Source: Limanda limanda
Taxonomy: Eukaryota > Chordata > Actinopteri > Pleuronectiformes > Pleuronectidae
Reading direction: 5' to 3'
Assembly: GCF_963576545.1 (NCBI RefSeq)
Contig: NC_083637.1
Span: forward strand, 23,354,007 to 23,418,006
Length of the DNA: 64,000 nt
The notes beneath the pieces were generated by a model. It was not told the DNA's origin. It worked only from the letters and a program-made list of their open reading frames with translations, and did not search any database. Positions within the stretch are counted from its first letter, which is position 1, and the number at the start of each line of letters is the position of its first letter. The position numbers were made by a program, and so were the translations under genes. Positions 9,701-21,139 of the stretch are shown here, piece by piece.

Positions 9701-12676
9701 TGGTGGAGGAAGGCTCCATACATATCACTGAATGAAAAGAAGAATTTGTGTCAGTTAATGTCGTTGCAAATTTTGGTGGAATTTCAGGTTAACGCCTGTT
9801 CAGGAATCTGCAGGCACGACACAGGAAACTGCCAGGAACTGCCGGGAGTTAACGAAGGGTTCCAGTTTCTGCCAGTTTTACAAGCCTGAGAATGTTGGCA
9901 GGTGACCTTCCAGCTCCTAAGCCTATGGGAGGCTTTCACATGTAAACGACAGTGCTGTGAGCTTTACAAATGCAAATCAGGATTGTTTAACTCAGTGGTG
10001 CAGAGGTAACACCTTTTTCTTACTAGGGTACCAACTAACATATCTGGCGTAAGAACACCAGGCTTAAAATAAATATTAAAAGGAGGAATGGGTCTACCTA
10101 ATTTTAAGGATTATTACTACGCCGCTCAAATTAAACCCCTGATTAACATATGTACCCCAAATTTTTGTTCCAGATGGAAAGACATTGAACTCTCCATCAT
10201 GAGAGATCCCCCAACTCATGCAGTATTGGCACATACAAATTTGGGCAAACTCATAGACAATGTGGAAAATCCATGGATCAAATTCCAATTAAAAATCTGG
10301 AATACAATTAAAGGAGAATATAAGCTAGATCATAAACTGCAAATACTTCAATGGTGCGCTTATGACCCTGGGTTCAAACCAAATGAAATTGACAATAGAT
10401 TTAAATTTTGGATTCGAAAGGATATAACGACATTTTATTCCCTTACAGAAAAGGGGCAATAAAAGGGCTTTGAAAGCCTGAGGAAAAAATACTGTCTTGA
10501 AAAATCTGATTTTTATATGTACCTCCAGATACCCAGTTATTTTGAACATAATATTAGAAGCAGAACAGACCTTGCTGACCCAATATTGAGAATATTTCTC
10601 GGTGCCTACCAAAATGATTCAAATAAAGGAGTTATCTCTAGATTCTACAAAGGCCTCATAACAAAAAAAACCACACTGCTGGATACATAAAAATGGGAAA
10701 GAGAAGGTGGCCTCTCAATATCAAATGAGGACTGGTTGGAGGTATGCAAATTCCAGTGGGAATGCACCAACTCTAACGTGTGGCGGGAATTTGGGTGGAA
10801 GTGTGTTATTCGTTTCTTTATTACACCAAAGCAGAAAGCACGCTTTGCTGGAGGGGAGAGCACATGTTGGAGACAATGTGGGTCTCGGGAAGCAAATCAC
10901 TGGCATATATTCTGGGATTGTCCAGTGATTAAACCTTTCTGGGCAATGTTTCACAAAGCATTAAAAAGCATTCTTAATACTGACCTGCCCCTGTAATTTA
11001 CAGCATTATTTTTGGGAAATGTTGATTTTCAAACAAGGCGCCCAGATAAATATATGATTGGCATACTGCCTGTCAAAAAGCTCCCACAAGGCGCTGGCTG
11101 CTTCCTGAGCCCCCCACGATAGAGGAGTGGTTAGATATAGTAGATGACATTTATGTTATGGAAAGGATTACTTTCTCCCTTCATCTTTGGAAAACTGTGT
11201 TCATCCAATTATGTAGCAAATGGGTGAGATATGTAAAACCCCTAAGGCCAGACTTTGTGGAAGTATTGAATGAATGACCCTGTAATGTTGCCTTGATTTA
11301 GCAAGCCTCACCGACCCCTATCCCATTCTCGCTCAGATTACCCTCTAACATGTTGTTGTTTTTTATTCTGCTTGTTTTTATTCTTTTTTTTTCTTTTCTC
11401 TCTACTGATCTATAAATAATTACATTGTATACCATGAACAAAGGTCAATACTATAAAAATTTTTGTTTAATTCAACATTTGTCTGTCAAGCTCATCCAAG
11501 ATAAAATGTTGTAATGGAGAGTTTTCTAAGAGAAGTCTTTCTGCTGCCACCAAAACACTCTGCTTCACATAAAGTGTTAGGGTTTCGAAATTGAGCTAGT
11601 CTGTGTCAGACTGAACTCTTTGCATTAAAGGCAGGAGTTGGGGCATGAACAGTTTGGGTCAGATATTATGCCTTCATACTAGTGCTGTCAAACTATTAAA
11701 ATATTTAATCACAATTAATCGCATTTATGTCATAGTTAACTCAAAATTAATCACAATTAATTGCAAATTTGTATTTATTCTAAATGTCCCTTCATTTATT
11801 TTTTTTCCATAATTTTTTTTCATTTTAATGCTCTTATCAACATGGAAAAGTGGATTGGCTTGCTTTATGCAAAATTTTTATTTGATTGAAAAACAACATT
11901 GCCAAACAGGGCGGTACAAAATAAAATTATAAAGTGCTCCATCTCTCCACCAGTTTGGGAGCCTTGGCCTGCAAAACGTTGAAGACCACTGACATAAAGT
12001 GTATCAGTTGTGTCATTGCGTGTCAACGTTCCAACCATTTGTCCTCCCAAAATACTGGCAAACTCAGCACCATATTCACATGTCCATGGCATACTAAGCT
12101 GTTGACTCTGCTGAAATTGCCTCATAGTTTGAACTTCAATTGTCCTACTGTTATTTAACTTTATCAGTATTCCATTAAAACACTCAACACTTTTATCCAA
12201 AGTGACTTACAATAAGTGCATTCAACTATGAGGGTACAAACACAGAACCGCAAGAATCATGTAACTACATTAACTTAACACCAGAAAGAATAAACTGGTC
12301 CTCAGTGACTCACCTTTTATAAATGTTAAGTACAATTTAAAAACTGTTATAACCGCTGCTTCAAAAGTGAGAAGGTAATTTGTGAAGTTTTACTCTGAAA
12401 ACCTTACTCAGCCTGTGAATATCTGATCCTGAAGATGCCACGTCGGTCTTTAACGTCAACACGTTAGGGCTGGTCCAATCACAGCCTCGTGAATGAAGCG
12501 CCATCCTCCTGAAAACATGAAACTACCGGCTCGTGTTTTGCGTGGTCCGCCGAGTGACTCTGTTTTCGGTGTAAAAAACTTGCTGAAGTCTACTATTGAT
12601 AATACACCACTGTTCACACACATACACACACTTTAACGTGTGGTCAGATACACATACCATGTCCTTTGAGCATTAA

Positions 12677-12714
<38 letters not shown>

Positions 12715-15596
12715 GGCAGAGGCCCAACATCTGAGGGAGGTGAGGCAGATAACGAACAGACCTCCCTCCTTCACACACACACAGCGGACAGATTAGACGA
12801 GGTTTTCATGCCTTTCTCAGTTTTCCATGAATCACTTCATTATATTAATTTCTAAAACGTCCTCTCTCTGTGAGATCATCAGTCTTAGAATGCTTTGAGG
12901 CCAGAACACTATGACCTCTGCTAACCATAACAATGGCGCGCACCTACAGCATCATCAACACGCAACGCCAGGAGAAAGACCCAAGGCCAGGAGGGCAGGT
13001 CTGCCTTGGGAAACAGCCAACGAGGCACTGCCACGCGTACAAGAACCTCTGTCACGCCCAGTATATCAATATATAAACTATGTGCGCACTCTGTCTAAGC
13101 GCCATTTTTCCTGTGCAGCTGACTGTGTAGGATCAGTGGACTATGCATGATAATTTGCTAGACACCGTAGTTTCCAGATCTGTGACCTCTGAATAAACCT
13201 GCTTAATTTTAACTTGAGAACGACGCCTCCTGCCTTTGATTTCCACCCGCAACACTACACAACACTACACTTCTCTGCAGGAGAAGATGAGTGTGTGGGA
13301 AGGGAAGCCACAGGCCCAGTGTGGACGAGTCAAAGCGCACAATCCCAACATTATGGTAAGAGCTAAACTACAGAGAGAACCCATTGCTAACTGCTAAGTA
13401 ACTCTTATATCTGAATAGCATGTTAACATCTGTGGGATTAGCGAGAAATTTGCTAAAAGAAGAAGAGAGCATCGAGTGCTTGAACTAGTGCATGTTTAAG
13501 TATGTACGATCTGCTTAAACTCAAGAGTTTGTTCTCGTTAAGTTTTCATAAACTTTTAGTCCTGTTGGATTTTATAGGAAACTGCCTCTGTCTCTTCACA
13601 ACCCTGATGCAAATGGCCTGCGCCACTAAGAGACGTGCTGTGCTGTATAAAATACATTCTCCAACGATATGTGTATAATAATGACCCAGGGTGACCAATA
13701 GCAACAGATCTACCAGACAATCATAAGTGACTTTCCTTTTCAAAGGTCTGTGGTTTCATCCAATGGTGAAGTGAGATAAGTTCTCAGAAGCGATTGCTGC
13801 AAATAATATGCTAATTAGATCACACCTTCGCTCCGCGACTCCCCTGCTGCCCTCCCCCTCCCAAGCCCCCACCATTGTGTTTGTATGTTTCTGTCCGTTT
13901 GTGTCACGAGCGAAAACAGAATTCGGTGCTAGAGACAAGTGTCCCTGTGAAAAGTACAAAGACAGTTTGATTCATGCTCTTGTAAAATTCATTCTTGCTC
14001 TTGTTGGAGAGGCGGTGGACTAGTGGCAGAAAACTTGGACTACTGGCAGAGAAGGGGTCTCTGGTTCGATGCTGGTTCGACTCCACGGTTCGTCTCCTCG
14101 GAGTTTCGGCGGAAACTTGCCTGGATGGTGTAACGAACCCGGACCTGTCCAAAGTTCAAAAAGACTCTTCTCCCTACCCTGTCTAGTGCCCCTGAGCAAG
14201 GCACCTTACTCCCCCAACATCTGCTCCCCGGGCGCCGTACCTGGCAGCCCACTGCTCTGCTCTGCAGTGTGTCCTGCACCAGATGGGTGAAATGCAGAGG
14301 ACTAATTTCCCCAATGCATGAGTGTGTCTTTGCATGTTTGTGCATGTGTGTGGGATTAATAAAGTGTATCTTCTTCTTCTAAAAGTGTATTCCCTTCTTC
14401 AAATGAAACCGTGAAAACCAAGATAGAACTGATTCCAGAAATTTGTACATGAAGCTCAAAAGTACTCAGAAGGCACTTTTGGCAAGAATGAGTGTTTTAA
14501 TATGGGAAATGTATCCAAGTGTGTATTTACAGACGTCAGTATTCATGATTGAGATCAACAATGAATATTTGTTATATTACCTCAATATTAACAGCTATGT
14601 ACCACTTCAGATTGAAGGAAATGTCTTCAGATTGAAGGAAATGTCTTCAGTTTAACAACATTGAAGACATTTCCTTTTTCAACAGCCAACAGGTAGAACA
14701 CTGATATGCTGTTTTTTTTCTTCTTTTTTTCATAAAATAAAAAATAGGCCATGCCACACAGATTACTATTATTTATTTTTGACTTTTCTATGAGTGCAGT
14801 TAAACAGAAAAGCGATGTATATTAACATCAGTGGATCCGTACAGTTGATAATTCTTACGTTAAAATGACGTTAAAACTGAATGTGGTAGGTATTCTCCAC
14901 ACCCTGCACGAGTAAAATGGTTATAAGGAATAAGCAATTAATGCAATCTTTTTATGTGATACATTTTTAATAAGTCCTAAGCTTCTATTCCTTCACTCTG
15001 TGGACTTTTTTTTCATGAATGTCAGTTTCAGCTCTCTCTGAGGCTTCTACCCCCCCCCCCCCCGATAATAGGGTTATTTATTCAGTAGTTTTCCCTCACC
15101 CTTGTCCAAGGTTAAAGACAGAGGGTGTCAAATCTTGCTAAGCCTTAAGAGGCAAATTGTTATTTGTGAATATTGGCTATAGGAATACATTTTGATTGAA
15201 TGATTAAACAGTTGGCAACAATATATACAATGTCCAGATATGTCAGAGCCTGAAGCACAGACAGAGCTGGGAGGATGATTTAAAATTATTAAATTATTTA
15301 AGGACAGATTAAAAAGTCAGACTCGTTCTGTGTAATCGGATGAAATGAAATTTAACTCGAGATGACTGAAAGTGATTGATTTACCTGAGTTGTTCCATGT
15401 ACCAAACTGCAAAATTAGGAGGAAGAGCAAGCCCCCAGGCATCTCCATCATGGACCACATCCACGACACAAACTTGCTGAATAACACAAAAGAGATGTAT
15501 GAAAATCATATGTTCACATTATGATCATGACTCTACTTTGCCAGTGTTTGTACTCACCTTGAGAGAGTGAATGGAAATCCAGTAGATGCTGAAAAC
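6782..15596 (-). CDS. secreted D8C-SRCR-ZP protein (GP2/uromodulin/DMBT1-like)
   Basis: Assembled from splice sites. A non-coding 5' exon (15596-15558) is followed by coding exons 15476-15385, 9727-9227, 9065-8559, 8401-8193, 7971-7823, 7597-7355, 7239-7080, 6977-6902 and 6801-6782. All boundaries are GT-AG and all phases fit. The coding length from ATG at 15451 is 1932 nt, 643 residues plus stop. An upstream in-frame ATG at 15460 would add three. The order is a signal peptide ([11 protein letters not shown]), a D8C domain, a Ser/Thr-rich linker with one SRCR domain, and a ZP module. Proteins of this kind are secreted or apical glycoproteins that polymerise through the ZP module and bind microbes or mucus. 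The 3' part has a basic RKRMSR cleavage-like site and an ALTIGPIS hydrophobic patch, then stops with no transmembrane or GPI signal, so the product is probably secreted. The exact orthologue is unknown. Confidence 0.88.
6902..8401 (-). CDS. exons encoding the ZP module
   Basis: ZP-N starts with [11 protein letters not shown], and [19 protein letters not shown] and ACGNTL follow. The next exons read [18 protein letters not shown] with FSCAYPLD, then [18 protein letters not shown] ZP-C sequence (here [19 protein letters not shown]), then [10 protein letters not shown] and SCRKRM. This order of Cys-containing motifs is that of ZP modules in UMOD and GP2. The exon at 6977-6902 uses an acceptor just before TCTTGC. 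An alternative AG 8 nt inside would shift the frame. Confidence 0.85.
8559..9065 (-). CDS. exon encoding Thr-rich linker and SRCR domain
   Basis: A 507-nt exon, about residues 190-358. The first third is Thr/Ser/Pro-rich, a likely O-glycosylated mucin-like linker. The SRCR domain runs from [18 protein letters not shown] through [10 protein letters not shown] and CSQLGCG to [14 protein letters not shown]. Eight cysteines can be counted, which fits a group B SRCR domain as in DMBT1, CD163 and CD6. Confidence 0.9.
9227..9727 (-). CDS. exon encoding the D8C (uromodulin-type) domain
   Basis: A 501-nt phase-1 exon, about residues 23-189. It is Cys-rich, with [42 protein letters not shown] and the ending CYLAYCAG. 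This pattern is shared by UMOD, GP2 and OIT3, where the module stabilises an N-terminal branch. Several N-x-S/T sites (NNT, NQT, NRT) suggest N-glycosylation. Confidence 0.85.
10085..11290 (+). mobile_element. L1-clade LINE ORF2 3' fragment
   Basis: The plus-strand frame begins [16 protein letters not shown], the conserved start of the C-terminal third of L1/Tx1-type ORF2. It continues past in-frame stops to a Cys/His motif ([20 protein letters not shown]) and CPVIKPFW. The reverse transcriptase core is missing, so it is 5' truncated and dead. It lies in the first coding intron of the SRCR-ZP gene, antisense to it. A T-rich 3' UTR-like stretch follows to about 11480. Confidence 0.75.
11685..12300. 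mobile_element. small dispersed repeats in intron
   Basis: The segment 11685-11770 repeats AATTAATC and TTAATCACAATTAAT after a TGCTGTCAAACTATTAAA start, a common vertebrate short DNA-element end. The segment 12190-12290 begins TTTTATCCAAAGTGACTTAC, another widespread teleost repeat. No coding sequence is recognisable. Confidence 0.35.
12594..13254 (+). mobile_element. solo LTR A
   Basis: A 661-bp segment with TATTG...CAACA ends, flanked by the 4-bp duplication CTAC (12590-12593 and 13255-13258). It contains a TATA-like TATATAAAC near 13069 and AATAAA near 13191, both in plus orientation. It aligns along its length with solo LTR B at 21140-21790. An internal AC microsatellite is expanded here. 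No internal retroviral or retrotransposon region adjoins it, so it is an LTR-LTR recombination product. Confidence 0.75.
13281..13351 (+). other. candidate plus-strand exon
   Basis: A CTTCTCTGCAG acceptor precedes GAGAAGATGAGTGTGTGG, and GTAAGAGC follows ATTATG. The frame from ATG is [15 protein letters not shown] and continues to NPNIM. It sits on the strand opposite the SRCR-ZP gene, inside its large intron. A CCAATCACAG box lies about 800 bp upstream, before the solo LTR. The family is unknown and it may be spurious. Confidence 0.3.
14005..14383 (+). mobile_element. tRNA-derived SINE
   Basis: The 5' part carries a polymerase III A-box-like GTGGACTAGTGGCAGA and a B-box-like TGGTTCGATGC. 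The body contains CCCCTGAGCAAGGCACCTTA and CCCGGGCGCC, as in conserved teleost SINE cores. The 3' end is TCTTCTTCTTCT. The A-box region is duplicated (GGACTAGTGGCAGAAAACTT then GGACTACTGGCAGAGAAG). Confidence 0.7.
14600..14685. repeat. short direct and inverted repeat
   Basis: TTGAAGGAAATGTCTTCA occurs twice in tandem, then TGAAGACATTTCCTTT follows about 15 bp later in the opposite sense. A stem-loop could form. Flanking DNA (14390-15380) shows no gene. Confidence 0.55.
15385..15596 (-). CDS. 5' exons: leader and signal peptide
   Basis: The 39-nt exon 15596-15558 has a good acceptor and a GTGAGT donor. The exon 15476-15385 carries the initiation codon and a hydrophobic signal sequence, with donor GTAAAT. 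Four in-frame ATGs lie close together (15460, 15451, 15448, 15442). I chose 15451. No TATA box is obvious just upstream, so the promoter may lie further away. Confidence 0.7.
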
Positions 15597-15659
15597 CTGT
15601 GAGAGAAATTTTCCGAGTGAGTGACAGCATGATTATTTATAGACCCTTTTTTTGTTCTG

Positions 15660-17100
15660 TTACGGCCAGCTCGTTTTAGGCCACAACAATCAAGTGAAGT
15701 CTACACAGAGTTTAAATCATAGCAACATGTTTTAATATTATCAACAGAATAACCAAAAATGTATGATGTTAGGTCAGTTGTCAGTCAGTGGTGGAGGTGT
15801 TGAATGTAGTGGAAGCCATGTCTATGTAGCAAGTGTTGGATAGCAGAGAGCAAAAATACAAACCAAGAGCAGGCGCTTAGTTGTCCAGGGAGAGAGAGTG
15901 AGATCAATTTGGCTGCAACCTCTCCTTTATAATCGGCTGAGCAGCTTCAGTTTGTTCGCAGTCAACAGCAGGCGGAGCATTGATGCTACAAGGAAGTCAG
16001 GTCAAAACAAAGCAGCAAACCACCTGCAAAAGAAAACAGACAGGACAACACACACGCCCAGGGCCATCACAGTTTGCAGAGGACAACAGGAAGAGGTGAT
16101 TTGTGAAACAAATAAGCAGGTAAATTATAACGCTGGTTAGATATGACGACAAAAAAGTTACTTGTTAATCAAAATAGGACAAAAGGTTAAAATTCAAACA
16201 TAACTGACACACAGACAAATGCCCTTAGTCAATATAGTTTATAGTTCTTTAATCATTCGCAGGTCAACATACAGTACTGGAGACCTTTTGGTTTTGACAG
16301 GTTTGCACATTCCATTGTATTAACCTCCTTGTGTCAACAACTGGGACAGACTGTTGTAGTGGATGAACATATTCATTAAGGGTCGAAGGTCCTACATCAT
16401 TTAACAGCATCTCACTGTTTTCATGTTCAGGCTTTTACAGTCAGCTTGACGGAACAAATAATTTTTGCGTCAGTTTCTGAAAATTGTTAGGTCGACGTAT
16501 ATTTCAACTAGAATGGTGATCATTAGAGCATGTAATGGATAATTCCACTGATCAATGTCTTACTACTGTTTTGACTGTTTTCTGTGCACTTAGTTGGTTA
16601 CAACCTCAAAGTTCGTGCCCTTAAGGCCGAAATATGCTACTCCGACTCAGTTGCGCGCAGAGGGATGCACGGATCCCACGGACTCTTTTTCAGTTATGCT
16701 TCTCCGAAGGCTGGGGTGCTGAAAACAATTCACCGCCTGAACAGTAGGTGGCGCAACGGAAGAAGAGCTTAGAGAAGCCTACCTCTTTGTACGTAGAAGA
16801 AGTCCACTTTAGTTTTTTTACCTCCTCCTTACTTTCCTCTGTGCATCTGTGAGCTGGGTTTGATTCCTCTTTCTTTATCAGTGATGCCAAACACCAGACG
16901 TTTCCTGTCAGCTTTCTGTCTTGTTTCCTGTTCATCACATTGTATAAAAAAACCCTCCTTTATAACTTTCTCGTTGTTGCACTCTGAGCCATGTTGCTGA
17001 CGGTGTAACCCTCTGCAGAGCTAATAATTAAACCTCTAAGACAACTCCGGTCTGAGAAACTCATTATTTAGAATCTCAAGATAAATTTCCAGGACAAGCA
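15660..17100. other. intergenic DNA upstream of the SRCR-ZP gene
   Basis: A plus-strand open frame (15898-16140) has no recognisable domain. A MITE-like AAGGCCGAAATATGCT lies near 16623. No promoter element stands out. Confidence 0.25.
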
Positions 17101-17399
17101 CATACAGTGCTGTGAAAAAGTATTTGCCCATTCCTGATAACCAATCCACAGAATATTTGTCCCAAAAGTCTTGGGGATCGTCAAGATGTTTTTTGGCAAA
17201 TGTGAGCAAGCAGCAGCAAGAAGGGCGGTCTGGTGAGACATCTCACTCATGCTACTCAGAGAACCGGGCTTTCGAAAGTAACCTAAAGTTCTCTTTCTTA
17301 GCATTCGTTTCGATGTCTCACTATGGGATATGGAGACTCCCGTATTGCCAGACAAGCTTATCTCGGTGACTGACCACCAGCCCCCCCCTCACTAAGGAG

Positions 17400-17455
17400 T
17401 GAGATCCACATTAGAGCCCACGCTCAAGACAGCGTGGGCTCTAATGTGGATCTCA
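17400..17455. repeat. perfect hairpin at the DIRS truncation point
   Basis: A 25-nt arm (17400-17424, core ATCCACATTAGAGCCCACGC), a 6-nt loop CAAGAC, and the exact complement (17431-17455). The right arm is continuous with DIRS coding DNA. The left arm is an inverted duplicate of it. Confidence 0.9.
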
Positions 17456-19197
17456 GATTAAACCACTCACGGGCCAAGCCCATAGGGCGAGGCGCTCCGG
17501 ATGAGGGTGAAATATCTGACCGCGCGCCTGGGAGAGAAGGTCCCTGTGCAGCGGGAGAGGCCACGGGTGACAATGGAGGAGCTGCCTCACTTCCGCCAGC
17601 CAGTGCATGGACGGCCAGTGAGGAGCGATCAAAATTAGTGACAAACGATTCTCCTGCACCCTGAGCAGTGTCGGGGGAATCAAAGCCAGAGGTGGAAACG
17701 CGTAAAGCGGGACGCGCGGCCACTCGTGAGCTAACGCATCCAGCCCAAGCGGTGCGCTCCGGTCGTGCAGGGAGAAGAACAGTGGGCACTGTGTGTTCGC
17801 CCTCGACGCAAACAGATCCACTGTCGCGCGGTGAAATGTGACCAAATCTGCTCTACTACAGACAGGTGAAGTTTCCACTCCGCGTAGAGAGGATTTCCCC
17901 TGGACAAGAGGTCCGCACCCACATTCTGAATTCCGGGAACGTGGGTCGCTCTCAATGAGAGGAGATGCACCTCGCCCCATAATATCAGTCTGCGTGCAAG
18001 AGTGTGTAACTGTAGAGAACGTAGACCCCCCTGGCGATTGATATACGCCACCGTGGTCGTATTGTCCGTCCTCACTAACACATGAAGGAGGAACGGCAGA
18101 AAATGTTTCATCGTCAGAAACACTGCCATCAACTTCAGATAATTTATATGGGCATGTTTGAGATCCGTGCTCCACATCCCATTCGCGGATCTTCCCTCGA
18201 ACACACCGCCCTAGCCTGACAGGCTGCCGTCTGTTGTCACTACTTTTCTGGCAGATATTACGCCCATGCGCACCCCCTCTGTCAACAGAGAAGGCTGTTG
18301 CTATGGCCGCAGCGCGATGACGCAAGGCGCGCAAACCGTGACACTGCAGTCTCTGTGGCGCATAGGATCCAGTCTGAGAGATCCACCCAACGATGGAAAT
18401 CTCTCATGTACAGCCTGCCCAGCCTCACCACCAATATGGTTGAGGCCATCAGTCCCAGTAACCGGAGGCTTGGCTGATAGGCGAGCCGTGTAGGTCAGTG
18501 AATTAAACGTGAGACCCAGAAAGGCAATGTCCTGCCTCGGTGTTAACACGCTCTTTTCCCTGTTCACCACAAACCCCAGATCTGCTAGGTGTGCCAGCAC
18601 AATGCCTGTGTGCGCCTCCGCCTCTTGCTCTGAGCGCGCCAGCAGCAGCCAGTCGTCCAGATAAGTGGCCACGCGTATGCCCCGCTCCCTGAGGGGGGGT
18701 ATAGCGGCGTCGACACATTTCACAAACACCCTCGGGCTCAGTGACATGCCGAATGGCAGTACTAGGTACTCGTACACTGTGTCCTGAAAAGCGAACCTCA
18801 GATATCTCCTGTGCGGAGGATAAATGGGAATGTGAAAATATGCGTCTTTCAGATCGATTGATGTGAACCAGTCCCCCGGCCGGATCAAACGTATCAGCGT
18901 TGAATGTGTCAGCATGCAAAACTTGTATCTCCTGAGATACGAGTTCAAAATGCGAAGGTCCAGGATGGGACGTAAGCAACTTCCCCCTTTCTTTGGGACC
19001 AGGAAATACCTTGAATAAAAACCTTCCAGTCTCTGCTGGCGTGGCACTATTCGTATGGCACTTTTGTTTAATAGAGCTGATATTTCTCCCCGTAACACCC
19101 AGGCCGACTCTCCCTGCGCACGGGAAGCGATGAGGCCGCGGAAACAGGGAGGCATTGTGGCGAATTGAAGCCTGTAGCCTTTGGCCAGTGTTTTCAA
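17453..19197 (-). pseudogene. DIRS reverse transcriptase-RNase H, frameshifted
   Basis: The frame 19197-18301 contains RT motifs: FLVPKKGGSCLRPILDLRIL, FTSIDLKDAYFHIPI, LPFGMSLSPRVF and the catalytic YLDDWLLLA. After about 18490 the frame is lost. RNase H resumes at 18204 with LVRTDNTTTVAYINRQGG and HVPGIQNVGADLLSRG, typical of DIRS RNase H. At least one frameshift separates them, and the tyrosine recombinase is absent. Confidence 0.8.
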
Positions 19198-19401
19198 TAT
19201 CCACTGTGCGCCCTTGGCTGTGCGTCAGTGGAAAACTTTTTATTGACATGAACTGTGTGTGAGTGCTTGTGAGACATTGTTGTGGTGTTGAACAATCCCA
19301 CATCTGAAACATGTCTCTTCGCCTCTTGAATGGGACGCACAAACTGAGCTCTGGGCCCACACGTTGCCGAGAGGGATGGGTGGCACTGGCTAATTTCTCC
19401 C

Positions 19402-20802
19402 CTAACACACGGGATAGCTGGGCTGCCAGGGAACAGGGAACGGCTGGCAGCTCTGCTCGCAGTGGGGTTGACCGCTAAGTCGCCTTCTTCTTCCGCCTGG
19501 CCTGCTGACTGGGTGACGGGCCCGGTTGAGCAGCCTGGGTCGACGGGTAGTAGAAGGGCTTCCTCGGCCAAGCGGGCTTGGTGTCCGGGGGGCCGTTGGT
19601 GTTCGCACCCGGTTGAGCCCTGGGGCGCTTCGGGATGCGGAAGGCAGGGGGAGCGCTCCTAGAGGCCACCTGAGCGAAAGTCTGCCGGGGGCCGGGAGCG
19701 CGGCGGCAGGTGCTTTCCTCGGAAGGCAGAGCTGCAGAGCCTCATCCTCCTTTTTCTTCGTCTCGCAGCGCTTTTGCATTGAGGCGAGAGCAGAGCCGAA
19801 GACACCCTCGGGGACAATAGGCATGTCCAGGATGTCCTCCTTCTCTCTATCGGACAGATTGGTCAGATTCAGCCATCTCGTCCTCTCCTGTAACACCAAC
19901 ATCGACATGCACTTCCCCGCCGCCTGTACAGCGCATCGCTGTACGCGCAGGCAGATATCCGCAATTGTGGTGATCTCATCCCACGCGGAACATTCGGGCA
20001 CGTCGGCTATGTTGTCAAAAAGCTCCGCTTGGAAAGCTGACAACATGGAGGTGACGTTGAGAGCCCTCACTGTCAAAGCCGCTGCTTTATAAGCTCGCTC
20101 AAGCATGGCAGACTGGAGGCGATCGGCTTTCGTGGGGAGTGTGGGGGCCCTGGACGAGGCAGCTGACAGCCGTGGATGGAGGTGAGCTGCCACCAGGGGC
20201 TCCATGGGAGGCATGTGGGCCATGGCATGCTTATCCATCCCTTCAACATCCAGGGAAGACGCACCTTGAATGGTGGTTTTGCTGGAGTAAGGGTTTTGCT
20301 TCCATGAGGCGGTAACTTCCTCCAGGAGTTCCGGGAACACCGGGAGAAGTTGTCTCGCAGCCCTTTTCGCTTGGAGTAATTTCTTCCCCTCGTAGCGGGA
20401 CCTTGGGGCCTCCGCCACGACAGTGGGCCATGGAATCTTCAGTCTCTCTGTGGCGCGTTTACACACATCCTGCATGTCGCCGCTAGGCTGGGGCGTAATT
20501 ACCCCAGCCGAGCTCTTTGCAGGGCTTGGAGAGCTGAGACCCTGTGCCGGTGGAACGAAGCAGGATTCAAAATCCTCGTCGTCACCATCCGACACCAGAC
20601 AATCTTCGCAGTCGGACTCATCCTCCTCCTCATAATCCAACATGAGAGGTGGCTCCGTTAGCGGGTCCAGCAAATCCAGCGTGAAGCCCCAGTGCCGAAT
20701 CTTTGGTTCGGGAGTGTCCTCCTCGGCCACACCGGGTTGGGGTTCCTCGGTGAGTGTCCGTGCTCGACATTTTATTTCCACAGGTGCACAGGCGATTGGC
20801 AT
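19402..20802 (-). CDS. DIRS gag-like ORF1
   Basis: A 466-residue uninterrupted frame. The N-terminal third is acidic (YEEEDESDCEDC). The middle is helix-rich (RLKIPWPTV, LLQAKRAARQLLPVFPEL). The C-terminus is Pro/Arg/Ser-rich and basic. This is the usual make-up of ORF1 in vertebrate DIRS1-type elements, thought to package the RNA. No zinc knuckle is visible. Confidence 0.7.
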   Translation of the reverse strand: MPIACAPVEIKCRARTLTEEPQPGVAEEDTPEPKIRHWGFTLDLLDPLTEPPLMLDYEEEDESDCEDCLVSDGDDEDFESCFVPPAQGLSSPSPAKSSAGVITPQPSGDMQDVCKRATERLKIPWPTVVAEAPRSRYEGKKLLQAKRAARQLLPVFPELLEEVTASWKQNPYSSKTTIQGASSLDVEGMDKHAMAHMPPMEPLVAAHLHPRLSAASSRAPTLPTKADRLQSAMLERAYKAAALTVRALNVTSMLSAFQAELFDNIADVPECSAWDEITTIADICLRVQRCAVQAAGKCMSMLVLQERTRWLNLTNLSDREKEDILDMPIVPEGVFGSALASMQKRCETKKKEDEALQLCLPRKAPAAALPAPGRLSLRWPLGALPLPSASRSAPGLNRVRTPTAPRTPSPLGRGSPSTTRRPRLLNRARHPVSRPGGRRRRLSGQPHCEQSCQPFPVPWQPSYPVC

Positions 20803-21139
20803 CGCCTAGATGCGAGGTGGAAGGAAGCTTTGCAGCTTGCTCCATTTAGCTTGGTGTGCTAAAGTGGAGCGAATTATCTGGAATGATAATCCCTGTTAGC
20901 TAGCTAGCTCCGGTGGCAGGCAGTGCGGTGACCGCAGGCTCCCGGTGCCGTTTAGCTATTTAAATTCGAAAACTACCTATGGTGAAGGCAGTCGGGTCGA
21001 CGTTGCTACCACTAGCGTCTGGCGTAGGAGGTGTTAGCTCCGGTCTATGGACAGCAGCTATATGTTAGCATCAACGTCGATTTAGCAAAATCAATTGAGT
21101 GACGTGTGACGCCGCGTCCGCCGTATTTAAGGTGCGGCA

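Noticed and set aside
14050..14110. tRNA gene
   Set aside because: A- and B-box-like motifs exist, but the sequence does not fold as a cloverleaf and continues into a SINE body with a TCT tail.
17434..20635. Plus-strand frames across the DIRS region
   Set aside because: They are antisense shadows of the gag, RT and RNase H frames.
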